A DNA stretch of 64,000 nucleotides from Bacteroidia bacterium (GTDB lineage Bacteria; Bacteroidota; Bacteroidia; Chitinophagales; Chitinophagaceae). The notes beneath the pieces were generated by a model. It did no database searches. It was not told the DNA's origin and worked only from the letters and a program-made list of their open reading frames with translations. The translations under genes and the position numbers were made by a program. Shown in pieces: positions 37,749 through 45,538 of the stretch. The stretch spans positions 124,001 to 188,000 of the forward strand of contig JAUHYD010000002.1 of the NCBI GenBank assembly GCA_030426665.1. The letters are read 5' to 3'. Every line of letters starts with the position of its first letter. The stretch's first letter is position 1.

Positions 37749-39092
37749 ATGGACATGACAGCCGGTGAAAAACCGATATTAAACTCTTCCCGTCCGGTAC
37801 AGCGTGCCTGGTCTATGTACGATTGGGCAAACTCTGCATACAATCTGGTTATTACATCCACCATCTTCCCTGCTTATTACAATGCTGTCACTACCGTCAC
37901 AGAAAACGGGGTAATAGTCAACGATACGGTATCTTTCTTTGGCTACAAGGTCAAGAACAGCTCGCTATTTGACTACTCAATTGCGATGGCGTACCTGTTG
38001 ATTGCAATCCTCTCGCCAATTCTCTCGTCAGTAGCCGACTATAAAGGAAATAAGAAGCGATTTATGCAGTTGTTCTGCTATATCGGAGCTATATCATGTT
38101 GCTGCCTTTTTTTCTTCAGGAGCAATACAGTTGAGTTGGGCATAATCTTTTCTGCATTGGCGGCATTAGGGTATTGTGGTAGTCTGGTGTTTTACAACGC
38201 CTATTTGCCGGAGATAGCATTGCCCGATGAGCGGGACAAAGTAAGTGCTCAGGGGTTTGCCTATGGCTATGTCGGTAGCGTAATCCTGCAACTGATTTGT
38301 TTTGTGTTTGTGTTGGCACCCGAGTTGTTTGGCATTACCGACGACACATTTGCTCCGCGCCTGTCTTTTGTATTGGTAGGTATATGGTGGGTCGCATTCG
38401 CACAGATTCCTTTCCGGAAATTACCCAAAGGTGTTGCTTTGCCGCAGAAGCCACAGTTCAGCGTATTAACCAACGGGTTTCGGGAGCTGGCAAAGGTATG
38501 GGGACAGATAAAACAACTCCCCAAACTCAAAACTTATCTGCTCTCCTTCTTCTTTTATAGTATGGGCGTGCAGACGGTGATGCTGGCAGCAACTATATTC
38601 GGAAGTAAAGAACTGCAATTAGAAACCGGACAGCTTATTGGTGCAATTCTGGTGATACAGTTGGTCGCCGTCGCCGGAGCATACCTAATGGCCAAACTTT
38701 CTGACCGGTTTGGCAATTTGCAGGTGTTGCTGTTTGTCGTATTTATCTGGATAGGCGTATGTATTGCCGCATACTTTACCTACACGGCTACGCAATTCTA
38801 TATAGTGGCGGCTATTGTTGGATTGATAATGGGCGGCATACAGTCGTTAAGCCGTTCTACTTACTCCAAGCTGATGCCACCAACACACGATACCGCTTCC
38901 TTTTTTAGCTTTTACGATGTTACCGAAAAGCTCGCAATCGTAATAGGCATGTTGTCATTCGGGTTTATAGACAGCATCATGAATATGCGTAGTGCTATTT
39001 TGGCGCTGATAGGCTTCTTTGCATTGGGCGCTATCGTACTTTTTATGGCTATGAGGGCGAAGGACGAACATCCCGATGTAACACAACTTTAA
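37749..39092 (+). CDS. MFS transporter, UMF1 (Atg22-like) family
   Basis: Membrane protein of about 447 residues with twelve predicted hydrophobic spans. The N-terminal RAWSMYDWANSAYNLVITSTIFPAYY and ALGYCGSLVFYNAYLPEIA are characteristic of the UMF1 family, to which fungal vacuolar Atg22 amino-acid effluxers belong. The ATG at 37749 (MDMTAGEK) is chosen; the frame is open further upstream over the thioesterase gene, but that part is not membrane-protein-like. Bacterial substrates are not established; amino-acid or peptide export is a guess from Atg22. Confidence 0.88.
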   Translation: MDMTAGEKPILNSSRPVQRAWSMYDWANSAYNLVITSTIFPAYYNAVTTVTENGVIVNDTVSFFGYKVKNSSLFDYSIAMAYLLIAILSPILSSVADYKGNKKRFMQLFCYIGAISCCCLFFFRSNTVELGIIFSALAALGYCGSLVFYNAYLPEIALPDERDKVSAQGFAYGYVGSVILQLICFVFVLAPELFGITDDTFAPRLSFVLVGIWWVAFAQIPFRKLPKGVALPQKPQFSVLTNGFRELAKVWGQIKQLPKLKTYLLSFFFYSMGVQTVMLAATIFGSKELQLETGQLIGAILVIQLVAVAGAYLMAKLSDRFGNLQVLLFVVFIWIGVCIAAYFTYTATQFYIVAAIVGLIMGGIQSLSRSTYSKLMPPTHDTASFFSFYDVTEKLAIVIGMLSFGFIDSIMNMRSAILALIGFFALGAIVLFMAMRAKDEHPDVTQL

Positions 39093-39103
39093 GCCGCTTT
39101 GCT

Positions 39104-39133
39104 TTTGCCTGCCTCAAAGGAAACGTATCTTTG
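39104..39133 (+). promoter_or_regulatory. Promoter of the MBL-fold hydrolase gene
   Basis: TTTG at 39104-39107, 18-bp spacer, TATCTTTG at 39126-39133. This is the best match in the window to the Bacteroidota -33/-7 consensus, 43 bp before the start codon. It supports the ATG at 39177 over upstream in-frame starts. Confidence 0.75.
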
Positions 39134-39176
39134 TAGGAACAGGTATATTGTTTCCTGGAGCTTAAATTACAATATA

Positions 39177-40028
39177 ATGAAACTACACACAGTAAATGCA
39201 GGATATTTTAAGTTAGATGGTGGCGCTATGTACGGCGTTGTGCCAAAGTCAATGTGGAATAAGGTAAACCCCGCCGACGAAAATAATATGTGTACCTGGG
39301 CAATGCGTTGTATGCTTATAGAGCATGGCAACCATCTGATACTGGTAGATACCGGTATGGGATATAAGCAGGACGAAAAGTTTTACAGTCACTTTTATCC
39401 CCATGGAGAAGACAGTATCGAAAAGGGGTTGGCGGCGCTCAACTATACAACCGATGACATTACCGATGTGTTCCTAACCCATCTGCATTTCGACCACTGT
39501 GGAGGTGCTATAAGGCGTGAAGGTGATAAACTGGTTCCTACGTTTAAAAACGCTTTATACTGGAGTCAGAAGCAACATTGGGAGGCCGCAGTGCATCCCA
39601 ATATCCGTGAAAAAGCCTCATTCCTTAAAGAGAACATACTACCGATACAAGAGAGTGGTCAACTCAGGTTTGTCGAGGTTGCCGATGGCGAAGAGTGGCT
39701 GCCGGATATCCGCGTACGATATGTAAACGGACACACCGAGGCGATGATGCTGTTGCAGATTAAATGCAATGAAGGAACATTGCTGTACTGCGCCGATCTA
39801 TTGCCGAGCTTAGGACACATTTCATTACCCTGGGTGATGGCGTACGATATGCGACCATTAGACACCCTGTCAGAAAAGGAAAGATTGCTTCAGGAGGCAG
39901 TCGCCAATAACTGGCTTCTGTACTTCGAGCATGACCCGGGCATAGAGTGCTGCACTTTAAAACAAACCGACAGAGGTATCAGGCCTGATGAGACATACAA
40001 GTTGGCGGAAACAGGCATCAATCAGTAG
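39177..40028 (+). CDS. MBL-fold metallo-hydrolase
   Basis: Protein of 283 residues with the metallo-beta-lactamase motif THLHFDHCGG (HxHxDH), a second metal His in VNGHTEAMM, an Asp in LLYCADLLPS, and a C-terminal His in YFEHDP. The domain binds two metals, usually zinc, and hydrolyses ester, lactone or amide bonds. It resembles the quorum-quenching-lactonase/YtnP-like branch, but the substrate cannot be told from sequence. No signal peptide. A strong own promoter precedes it. It is convergent with the GldM-like gene 6 bp downstream. Confidence 0.88.
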   Translation: MKLHTVNAGYFKLDGGAMYGVVPKSMWNKVNPADENNMCTWAMRCMLIEHGNHLILVDTGMGYKQDEKFYSHFYPHGEDSIEKGLAALNYTTDDITDVFLTHLHFDHCGGAIRREGDKLVPTFKNALYWSQKQHWEAAVHPNIREKASFLKENILPIQESGQLRFVEVADGEEWLPDIRVRYVNGHTEAMMLLQIKCNEGTLLYCADLLPSLGHISLPWVMAYDMRPLDTLSEKERLLQEAVANNWLLYFEHDPGIECCTLKQTDRGIRPDETYKLAETGINQ

Positions 40029-40034
40029 TACAGC

Positions 40035-40460
40035 CTATTCATCATATTTCAGATATACCGGGTTAGCATCCATTAGCGTGGTGCCCCGGTATTTCATTTT
40101 TATGTCTTCGATATAGATTTTTACATCAGGTCCATCCTGTGACTTTATCTTTCTGACCAGAGAGTCAGTTAGCTCTGCCCCCGTTACATACACAGGTCCG
40201 TAAAACCCCTTTCCCGGTGCTATCATAGAGAACTTATAGGACACAACCGGACAGTTGTTTACATCAGCGAGGAGCATAGAGTTGTACAGCACTTTGTTAC
40301 GTGTCGTGAGGGTTGGTACTACCTTGCCGTCTTCGTAGGTCTGTCTGGGTATTCTGCCTAAGCTTATTTTAGGGATCCGCATCTTTACTTTCTGCGCCCG
40401 GCACACACCGCCAAGGGTTAGCAAGACCACTGCAAGCAGCAAAAAGATACGTTTGTTCAT
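40035..40460 (-). CDS. Small secreted protein, GldM C-terminal-like (paralogue 2)
   Basis: Protein of 141 residues with a signal peptide (RIFLLLAVVLLTLGGVCRAQ). Residues about 70-140 read VVSYKFSMIAPGKGFYGP...GAELTDSLVRKI...DVKIYIEDIKMKYRG, resembling the C-terminal domain of GldM/PorM (VxSFxxx...G..LT...IKxxxxGxKVYxEDIKAxGPDG). GldM is the T9SS motor-column protein; here the domain stands without the membrane helix and coiled part. It is paralogous to the gene 11 bp upstream (40472-40900). Role unknown: possibly a periplasmic partner of the T9SS/gliding machine, or an independent use of the fold. Confidence 0.6.
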   Translation of the reverse strand: MNKRIFLLLAVVLLTLGGVCRAQKVKMRIPKISLGRIPRQTYEDGKVVPTLTTRNKVLYNSMLLADVNNCPVVSYKFSMIAPGKGFYGPVYVTGAELTDSLVRKIKSQDGPDVKIYIEDIKMKYRGTTLMDANPVYLKYDE

Positions 40461-40471
40461 TGATGTTGGGA

Positions 40472-40900
40472 TTATTGCTTTTCTTCAGTTTCCTGCTCGT
40501 TGTAGTAGTATTTAAGAGCCGGAGAGGTTGCGTCTTTTTCGTGGCAGTTAAGGTGGATGTCCTGTACGTGCACCGTTACATTAGGGTAGTCCCACTTGGC
40601 AATAGTGTTCTTTTGTGTCTCGGACAATTTCCAACCGACAGCATGTAGCGGTCCGTAGAATGGTTGTCCCGGCGCACTTAAAGAAATAGTAAAGCTCGAT
40701 ACCCTGCAGCCGACCGAGTCGGTGGTCAGGTATTCTGCATTCTTCAGATACTCATGTGTCGTATTGTACGTTGGTATATCAGCAATCCACACACGGGGTG
40801 GAGGCAGTGGTTCGTCTTCACTTTTGTGTTTCTTTTTTCTCTGCCCGAAGGACAACAGCGCAGGCAACAACAAGACCAATAAAAACGATACCTTTTTCAT
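40472..40900 (-). CDS. Small secreted protein, GldM C-terminal-like (paralogue 1)
   Basis: Protein of 142 residues with a signal peptide (VSFLLVLLLPALLSFGQ), then a lysine-rich linker. The C-terminal half, RVSSFTISLSAPGQPFYGP...VGWKLSETQKNTIAKW...NVTVHVQDIHLNCHEK, is alignable to the downstream paralogue and to the GldM/PorM terminal domain. The three genes ispF, this one and 40035-40460 run in one direction with 65- and 11-bp gaps. The two paralogues are probably cotranscribed. Function unknown. Confidence 0.6.
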   Translation of the reverse strand: MKKVSFLLVLLLPALLSFGQRKKKHKSEDEPLPPPRVWIADIPTYNTTHEYLKNAEYLTTDSVGCRVSSFTISLSAPGQPFYGPLHAVGWKLSETQKNTIAKWDYPNVTVHVQDIHLNCHEKDATSPALKYYYNEQETEEKQ

Positions 40901-40965
40901 GCAAATATTTTGCAGAAAGGTACATAAAACTCAATAAAATGGATTGAAAGAAATGTTATTATTGG

Positions 40966-41442
40966 CTACACCTTTTGCAACAACACATTGGCAGTAGCCA
41001 CTATCCCTTCTTCTCTTCCCACAAAACTTAGTTGTTCAGTAGTTGTAGCTTTAATAGATATATCGTCTATAGCTACTTCCAGAATGTCGGCAATAACCTG
41101 ACGCATTTCATCCACATACTTTCGGATTTTGGGGGCTTGCAGCAGTATGGTGCTATCTGCGTTCACTAACTTGTAGCCCTTAGCCTGTACCAGTTCGTAT
41201 GATTTCTTCAGCAGTATTTTGCTGTCAGCTCCTTTGTATGCCATGTCCGTATCAGGGAAGTGCAGCCCTATATCACCCAGCCCCAACGCTCCAAGCAGCG
41301 CATCGCAGATGGCATGCAGCAATACATCCGCATCAGAATGGCCCAATGCACCTTTGTGGTGAGGTATGTGTATACCTCCGAGCCAAAACTCACGCCCCTC
41401 TACTAACTGGTGAAAATCTATTCCCTGACCTATTCTGAACAT
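40966..41442 (-). CDS. ispF: 2-C-methyl-D-erythritol 2,4-cyclodiphosphate synthase
   Basis: Protein of 158 residues, the fifth step of the MEP isoprenoid pathway, forming the cyclic diphosphate and releasing CMP. The metal site GIDFHQL (Asp9, His11) replaces the commoner GxDVHxF; GGIHIPHHKGALGHSDADVLLHAICDALLGA carries the other zinc ligand. C-terminal KATTTEQLSFVGREEGI matches the CMP-binding end. A cytosolic trimer in the family. It stands alone here among unrelated genes. Confidence 0.96.
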   Translation of the reverse strand: MFRIGQGIDFHQLVEGREFWLGGIHIPHHKGALGHSDADVLLHAICDALLGALGLGDIGLHFPDTDMAYKGADSKILLKKSYELVQAKGYKLVNADSTILLQAPKIRKYVDEMRQVIADILEVAIDDISIKATTTEQLSFVGREEGIVATANVLLQKV

Positions 41443-41532
41443 AAGATATTAATTATACTGACTGAAAACGCCTCAAAAGTAACTAATCAATGGCAGTATT
41501 TATGCCAAAGCCTTTGCATAGCTATGTAGAGG

Positions 41533-41570
41533 ACAAAAGGTGTGCAGCTTCTCGCCTGCACACCTTTTGT
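41533..41570 (-). terminator. Strong hairpin terminator of the YHYH/MbnP operon
   Basis: Perfect 15-bp stem (ACAAAAGGTGTGCAG with its complement CTGCACACCTTTTGT) around an 8-base loop, placed 25 bp beyond the stop of the YHYH gene and downstream of the whole minus-strand operon. Confidence 0.75.
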
Positions 41571-41595
41571 AATAATTAGCCAATTTAATGGCAAC

Positions 41596-42954
41596 CTATT
41601 TCTTGACTACTATTTGCTTGCTCACTGAGAAATTGCTGTTATAAACACGTACCACATAGTTGCCGCTATAGAATGTGCGGGTGTCTAAGTATGATATAGT
41701 GCTTCCTTGATTGATTACTGACGTCTGCATCAGTCTTCCGGTTATGTCATAGATTGCTATGTTAAGGCTTTCTTTCAGTATGTTTCCTGCTTGTATTGCT
41801 ACAATATCGCGGGCAGAGTTTGGTGCGATTGTTATCTCCGGATTTTGCGTAGTGTTGGCAACGGCTGATGTGCCGGGTGAATAGGTTGTAACAGTTTCTG
41901 TAACGGATGTTACTTTCTGTGCTGATACAACTCCGTAGAACGTTGGTCCTACTGCATAGGGATATGCAGAGTTCCATTGGTCATCAACCGTACAGAAGTA
42001 TGCGTATGTTCCTGCAGGGTATTCCGGTGTTACACAAAAGCGTCCGTTATGTTCGTCAAGGTAGTCAGGCTGTGCCGATGTAGGTGCTGTATATGCATAG
42101 TCTTCCCTGAAGTAGCCCAACGGATAAGTCGCATTAACGTCCGGTCCCGGTGTTACGGTAGAGCCATCGGCATAGGTGGTGCGTGTGGTTATAGAGCGCA
42201 GACTGTAGCTGCTCTTTATCCGCACTATGCCACCTGTGCCATCCGTATTTTTGTACCCGTATGCGCCATATATAGGATATCCGTCGTGAGCAAAGCCAAT
42301 CAGGGGAGAGTGGACATCGCTGTCAATCACATAAAGCCCATCTGCATCGTACACATTGCAAATTGTAGAGATTACTGTTTTGTCCAGCTTAAAGGCACTT
42401 GGGTTCTGATGATGATGATAGTTGCCCATTGCAGGGTGTCCCTTAGCGCAGTCGAAACCATCACGCTCAGCTACTATCGCATCTCTGTTCCACACACCAT
42501 CGCCCATGCCGCCACCGGGTCCGCCGGCAGTGGTGCCGGTAGCGTTTTTCCACGAAACACCGTCTCTGTAATCAAATAGCGCAACTCCGTTAATAAACGT
42601 CCCGATATTTCCGGGCGTCGTAGGAGTGGGTGTTCCCGTTTTCGGAGTGGGGTTTAATGGTATCTTGAAAATTGCATTTTGGTTAGTGGCTAAAGAAGGG
42701 TTGCCATCAAGGAATGGCCCGGTTATATAGGCCGGTATGCCCTTGGTATGTACATATACCCAGTCGGTAGAGTACTGAACAGTTTGCACGTTGGCAGGGT
42801 CTGAGTCGGTAAAGGGTGTAGAGTTGCCCGCTACATAGTGCCTGCCGGTGATGCCGGTTGTGTTTATCATCCAGGATGTAATTGCCGGGTTGGTTTGTGC
42901 TTGTAGCCCAAGCGCGCTAAGGAGTAAAGCCGGTATTATGGTTAGTTTCTTCAT
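41596..42954 (-). CDS. YHYH domain protein with T9SS type A sorting domain
   Basis: Secreted protein of 452 residues. Signal peptide MKKLTIIPALLLSALGLQAQ, then a YHYH domain: Gly177-Asn178-Tyr179 followed by His180-182 (GNYHHHQNP) and IGFAHDGYPIYG (His223), with HNGRFCVTPEYPAGTYAYFCT after it. The C-terminal 80 residues (ITIAPNSARDIVAI, IAIYDITGRLMQT, SGNYVVRVYN) are a type A T9SS sorting domain. The His-rich core suggests metal binding, but the family has no proven activity that I know of. It is the last gene of the MbnP/MbnH operon and has its own ECF-type promoter motif (42984-43016). A role in copper handling at the surface is inferred from context. Confidence 0.85.
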   Translation of the reverse strand: MKKLTIIPALLLSALGLQAQTNPAITSWMINTTGITGRHYVAGNSTPFTDSDPANVQTVQYSTDWVYVHTKGIPAYITGPFLDGNPSLATNQNAIFKIPLNPTPKTGTPTPTTPGNIGTFINGVALFDYRDGVSWKNATGTTAGGPGGGMGDGVWNRDAIVAERDGFDCAKGHPAMGNYHHHQNPSAFKLDKTVISTICNVYDADGLYVIDSDVHSPLIGFAHDGYPIYGAYGYKNTDGTGGIVRIKSSYSLRSITTRTTYADGSTVTPGPDVNATYPLGYFREDYAYTAPTSAQPDYLDEHNGRFCVTPEYPAGTYAYFCTVDDQWNSAYPYAVGPTFYGVVSAQKVTSVTETVTTYSPGTSAVANTTQNPEITIAPNSARDIVAIQAGNILKESLNIAIYDITGRLMQTSVINQGSTISYLDTRTFYSGNYVVRVYNSNFSVSKQIVVKK

Positions 42955-42983
42955 TGTGAGTCTTTTTTTTCGTTCTTAAATAG

Positions 42984-43016
42984 TTAGACGATGCTTTCTT
43001 GTTAATCCCTCGCTTG
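42984..43016 (-). promoter_or_regulatory. Putative ECF-type promoter before the YHYH gene
   Basis: On the minus strand: AAGCGAGGGA, 12-base spacer, GCATCGTCTAA. The same two boxes at the same distance occur at 45506-45538. CGTCTAA is a typical -10 of ECF sigma factors. It lies about 30 bp before the YHYH start and overlaps the stop of the MbnH-like gene. Confidence 0.6.
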
Positions 43017-44045
43017 CTCTAAAACATTTCCCCGCGGGTACGAAAATGCCTGGTTAAAAAGGTACTCTTTGTCTGTAAGGGTTAGTAAAAAAGCCAGTAA
43101 ATCAACCTGCTCGTTAGAGGTTAATATTATTGGTTTGCGCAGCTCCGGTGCCAGCGTAGGGCTGTGTACTATCCCCGATGTGTAGTGTTTAATAACGTCC
43201 TGCAATTTCTTAAACCTACCGTCATGCATATAGGGATACGAAAACTCAATATTGCGTAGGGTTGGTATCTTAAAGTGTAGGGAGTCGGCAGGGTTGTGCG
43301 TGATTTTCATTCTTCCAAAATCATTGAGGGTCGTGTCAACAGCCAAGCCATTGTTGGCAAATTCATTTGTTGTGAACAGGGGCTCTTTGTGACAGGAAGC
43401 ACAGTTCTTTCTGAACAACTTGTATCCGTTGTCTTCCTGTGGCGTAAATGCAACACCGGGTTCGCGCCGCACTACCCGGTCATACTTGGAGTTGGCACTT
43501 ACCATAGTTAGCATAAACTGGGAAATAGCTTTCAGGAAGTTCGCTCCCGTAATGCTACTATCATTAAAGGTATTGTAGAATAGCATTCTGTATTTATGCG
43601 AACCTCTGAGTTTTGCTATCACCGTATCTATATCAGAACCCATTTCTGCGGGGTGGGAGATAGGTGCCAGCGGCTGCATGTCCAGGTGATTAATAGCGCC
43701 GTCCCACATAAACAGTTTGCCCCATGCCAGATTGGTTAATGCAGGTGAGTTTCGTGTGCCTATTTTGCCGTCGATGCCGTGACTCAGATCGTGGTCAACA
43801 TGTGTGAATGCGGTGTATTGCAGGTGGCAACTCGTACAGGATATAGTACTGTCGGCAGATAGAATAGGGTCATGAAAAAGCACCCGACCTAATAATATGC
43901 CGTCGGCAGACAATGGATTTTTACTGAAGTTGTAAACCGGTTCCGGCCAGCCATCAGGTACAGTAAAGTTGTGCTTTGGTACAGGGGTTAGCGCTACGGC
44001 TATCAGCCACAGTAAACCAATAGATATGATTACAAATCGCTTCAT
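43002..44045 (-). CDS. Di-haem cytochrome c peroxidase/MbnH-like (MauG family)
   Basis: Exported protein of 347 residues with an N-terminal signal/anchor (FVIISIGLLWLIAVALT) and two c-type haem sites: C70-T-S-C-H74 and C215-A-S-C-H219. The C-terminal IPTLRNIEFSYPYMHDGRFKKLQDVI is the family hallmark. It overlaps the stop of the MbnP-like gene by one base. In methanobactin and related operons the MauG homologue MbnH oxidises a tryptophan of its partner MbnP to kynurenine to create a copper site, and the pairing here suggests that role rather than simple peroxide removal. Only assay can tell MbnH from CcpA peroxidase. Confidence 0.88.
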   Translation of the reverse strand: MKRFVIISIGLLWLIAVALTPVPKHNFTVPDGWPEPVYNFSKNPLSADGILLGRVLFHDPILSADSTISCTSCHLQYTAFTHVDHDLSHGIDGKIGTRNSPALTNLAWGKLFMWDGAINHLDMQPLAPISHPAEMGSDIDTVIAKLRGSHKYRMLFYNTFNDSSITGANFLKAISQFMLTMVSANSKYDRVVRREPGVAFTPQEDNGYKLFRKNCASCHKEPLFTTNEFANNGLAVDTTLNDFGRMKITHNPADSLHFKIPTLRNIEFSYPYMHDGRFKKLQDVIKHYTSGIVHSPTLAPELRKPIILTSNEQVDLLAFLLTLTDKEYLFNQAFSYPRGNVLEQARD

Positions 44046-44728
44046 TATTTGATGCTGAAAATACCCGCTGCTTTTCGGGATAGCATTACAGCTTCTTTGC
44101 CGGGAATCATCACCGTATTTTGTTCGGCAGGGTCTATATCTTTTAGTAGTTTACTAATGTCTCCAATTATTTGTATCGATTTGTTGTTGCTAACCTTTAA
44201 CTGTACTGTTTGAATAGTAGCAAAAGGGGCTGCATAACCACCAAGGTGAAAGTGAAATTCATTCTTTCGGGTGGGGCAGGCCGGGTTTGTTCCTTCCAGC
44301 TTGAAGTTGATATACCCGCTCTGCCAGGTCCAGTACATGCCCTTGGTCGGGTCTAGGTCGCCACCCATTGCGCCCGATACATTCGTTGTGCTATCTATAC
44401 CCAGATGAAAGCGTATCTGGTCATAACTCAGTGACTCAGGTACCGCCAAATTCAGCTTCAGGGTATTGGTGGCTGATAAGTCCAGCAAGTGGTAACTATT
44501 TTGTTCTTCCCACTGTAGCTTGCCTCTATCGTAGAGTTGTATGTTTGATATGTAGTACCGGAGCGTTGTGAACACATATCCGTCATAGGGCTGCCCGCGC
44601 TCCAACTCTAGCGGAGCATCGCCATATACAAATGAGTATGTAACCGGGATGCCTTTTGTCTGTTGTGCTACCGTAGCCTGTGTATAGAGCACAAACAGTG
44701 CTATCAATATAGTGATAGTATACCTCAA
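44045..44728 (-). CDS. MbnP-like copper-binding protein
   Basis: Exported protein of 227 residues with a signal peptide (ITILIALFVLYTQATVAQ). It shows the MbnP-family features FHLGID near residue 107, GAMGGDLDPTKGMYWTWQSGYINFKLEG (119-146, with Trp133 and Trp135) and EFHFHLGG (157-164). In characterised MbnP a tryptophan is converted to kynurenine by MbnH and helps to bind copper. Its start overlaps the stop of the sensor gene by four bases, and its stop overlaps the MbnH start, so translation is coupled. No methanobactin precursor is seen; this is a stand-alone MbnPH pair of a kind widespread in Bacteroidota. Confidence 0.85.
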   Translation of the reverse strand: MRYTITILIALFVLYTQATVAQQTKGIPVTYSFVYGDAPLELERGQPYDGYVFTTLRYYISNIQLYDRGKLQWEEQNSYHLLDLSATNTLKLNLAVPESLSYDQIRFHLGIDSTTNVSGAMGGDLDPTKGMYWTWQSGYINFKLEGTNPACPTRKNEFHFHLGGYAAPFATIQTVQLKVSNNKSIQIIGDISKLLKDIDPAEQNTVMIPGKEAVMLSRKAAGIFSIK

Positions 44729-45201
44729 CGACGTGGTCTTTTAGGCAGGTGTGGACCAGCAAACAATCGAGCGATGTCGTGCGACAACTCCTCAAAATAC
44801 GGTTGCTGCTCCGGCGTGCATAGTTTTTTTATGTCGGTAAAGTGCTCGTAGTTTGTTTGCTCAATGCGTTGTTGGGTATTTGCTATTTCTTGTATGAGCG
44901 AGTCCTTTAATGCTGCGTCTTCTGCTGACGTCAGGGTTGCGTACAATGCTCGTTTTATGTCGCGAATGTGTTTGTCTTCGTTTTGTATCGTTTCATGATG
45001 TGTTTTTATGAGCTTGTCATAGTCTGCGACTTGTTGTTTATTAAAGTGCAGTCGCTCTATCACAATGTCGCGCGGACCACCATGTTTTCCCGGAGGTGGT
45101 GGCATATGGGGCGGTTTGTGAAGCAACATAAAGCCCACCAGCATCAGATTAGACACCAGCAACCCCGCAATGAGAATATATAGAAGTTTTGTTTTTTGCA
45201 T
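44725..45201 (-). CDS. Periplasmic metal sensor, CnrX/Spy-like
   Basis: Protein of 158 residues anchored by one N-terminal transmembrane helix (LLYILIAGLLVSNLMLVGFMLL) with a periplasmic, mostly helical domain of the CnrX/Spy/CpxP type (heavy-metal resistance/LTxxQ-like). Candidate metal ligands are many histidines: H28, H32, H40, H52, H68, H69, H78. The proline- and histidine-rich linker (HKPPHMPPPPGKH) is striking. Placement between a small membrane protein and the MbnP gene mimics Cupriavidus CnrYXH, where CnrX senses Ni/Co and releases the sigma factor CnrH. Sensing of copper is inferred from the neighbours. Confidence 0.75.
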   Translation of the reverse strand: MQKTKLLYILIAGLLVSNLMLVGFMLLHKPPHMPPPPGKHGGPRDIVIERLHFNKQQVADYDKLIKTHHETIQNEDKHIRDIKRALYATLTSAEDAALKDSLIQEIANTQQRIEQTNYEHFTDIKKLCTPEQQPYFEELSHDIARLFAGPHLPKRPRR

Positions 45202-45205
45202 CGTC

Positions 45206-45490
45206 TTAGTAATATAGTGAGTTGTTTGTCTGCAGGTTCATTTGCTCCACCAGATTGGCAGGTTGCTGTGTGCCTGTCTGCGACGATGAATAATTTGATA
45301 CCGTATATACATTAAGCACTGCAATAAGAATAAACGACAAAACAGTCGCCCACACCCATTTTGGTGATACCTGAGGCAGCGCTGCATCTGCAATTCTTTG
45401 CCTGATTCGTGTCAGCAGAAATGGCGGTGCTTCCACCCTTTGTAAAGCGTCCAGTTGGTTTAATGAGTCGTATTTGTTGTCCTGTTTCAT
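45206..45490 (-). CDS. Small membrane protein, anti-sigma factor candidate
   Basis: Protein of 94 residues: a cytosolic N-terminal part with a short helical segment (LNQLDALQRVEAPPFLLTRIRQRI), one transmembrane span (about residues 46-64, WVWATVLSFILIAVLNVYTV) and a short periplasmic tail. Length and layout resemble CnrY, the anti-sigma partner of CnrX. No sequence-level family match is claimed. It lies 31 bp after the sigma gene and 4 bp before the sensor gene, and follows the ECF-type motif at 45506-45538. Confidence 0.6.
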   Translation of the reverse strand: MKQDNKYDSLNQLDALQRVEAPPFLLTRIRQRIADAALPQVSPKWVWATVLSFILIAVLNVYTVSNYSSSQTGTQQPANLVEQMNLQTNNSLYY

Positions 45491-45505
45491 ACTGTTTTCG
45501 TTTTA

Positions 45506-45538
45506 TTAGACGATGCTTTTGTTATTTTCCCTCGCTTG
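45506..45538 (-). promoter_or_regulatory. Putative ECF-type promoter before the anti-sigma/sensor/MbnP/MbnH genes
   Basis: Same boxes and spacing as 42984-43016 (AAGCGAGGGA, 12 bases, GCATCGTCTAA). It lies between the sigma gene and the anti-sigma gene, 15 bp before the latter's ATG and overlapping the sigma stop codon. Confidence 0.6.

Noticed and set aside
43002-44045. Calling the di-haem protein a plain cytochrome c peroxidase
   Set aside because: The overlapping MbnP-like gene makes an MbnH-type role more likely, though the peroxidase reading cannot be excluded from sequence.
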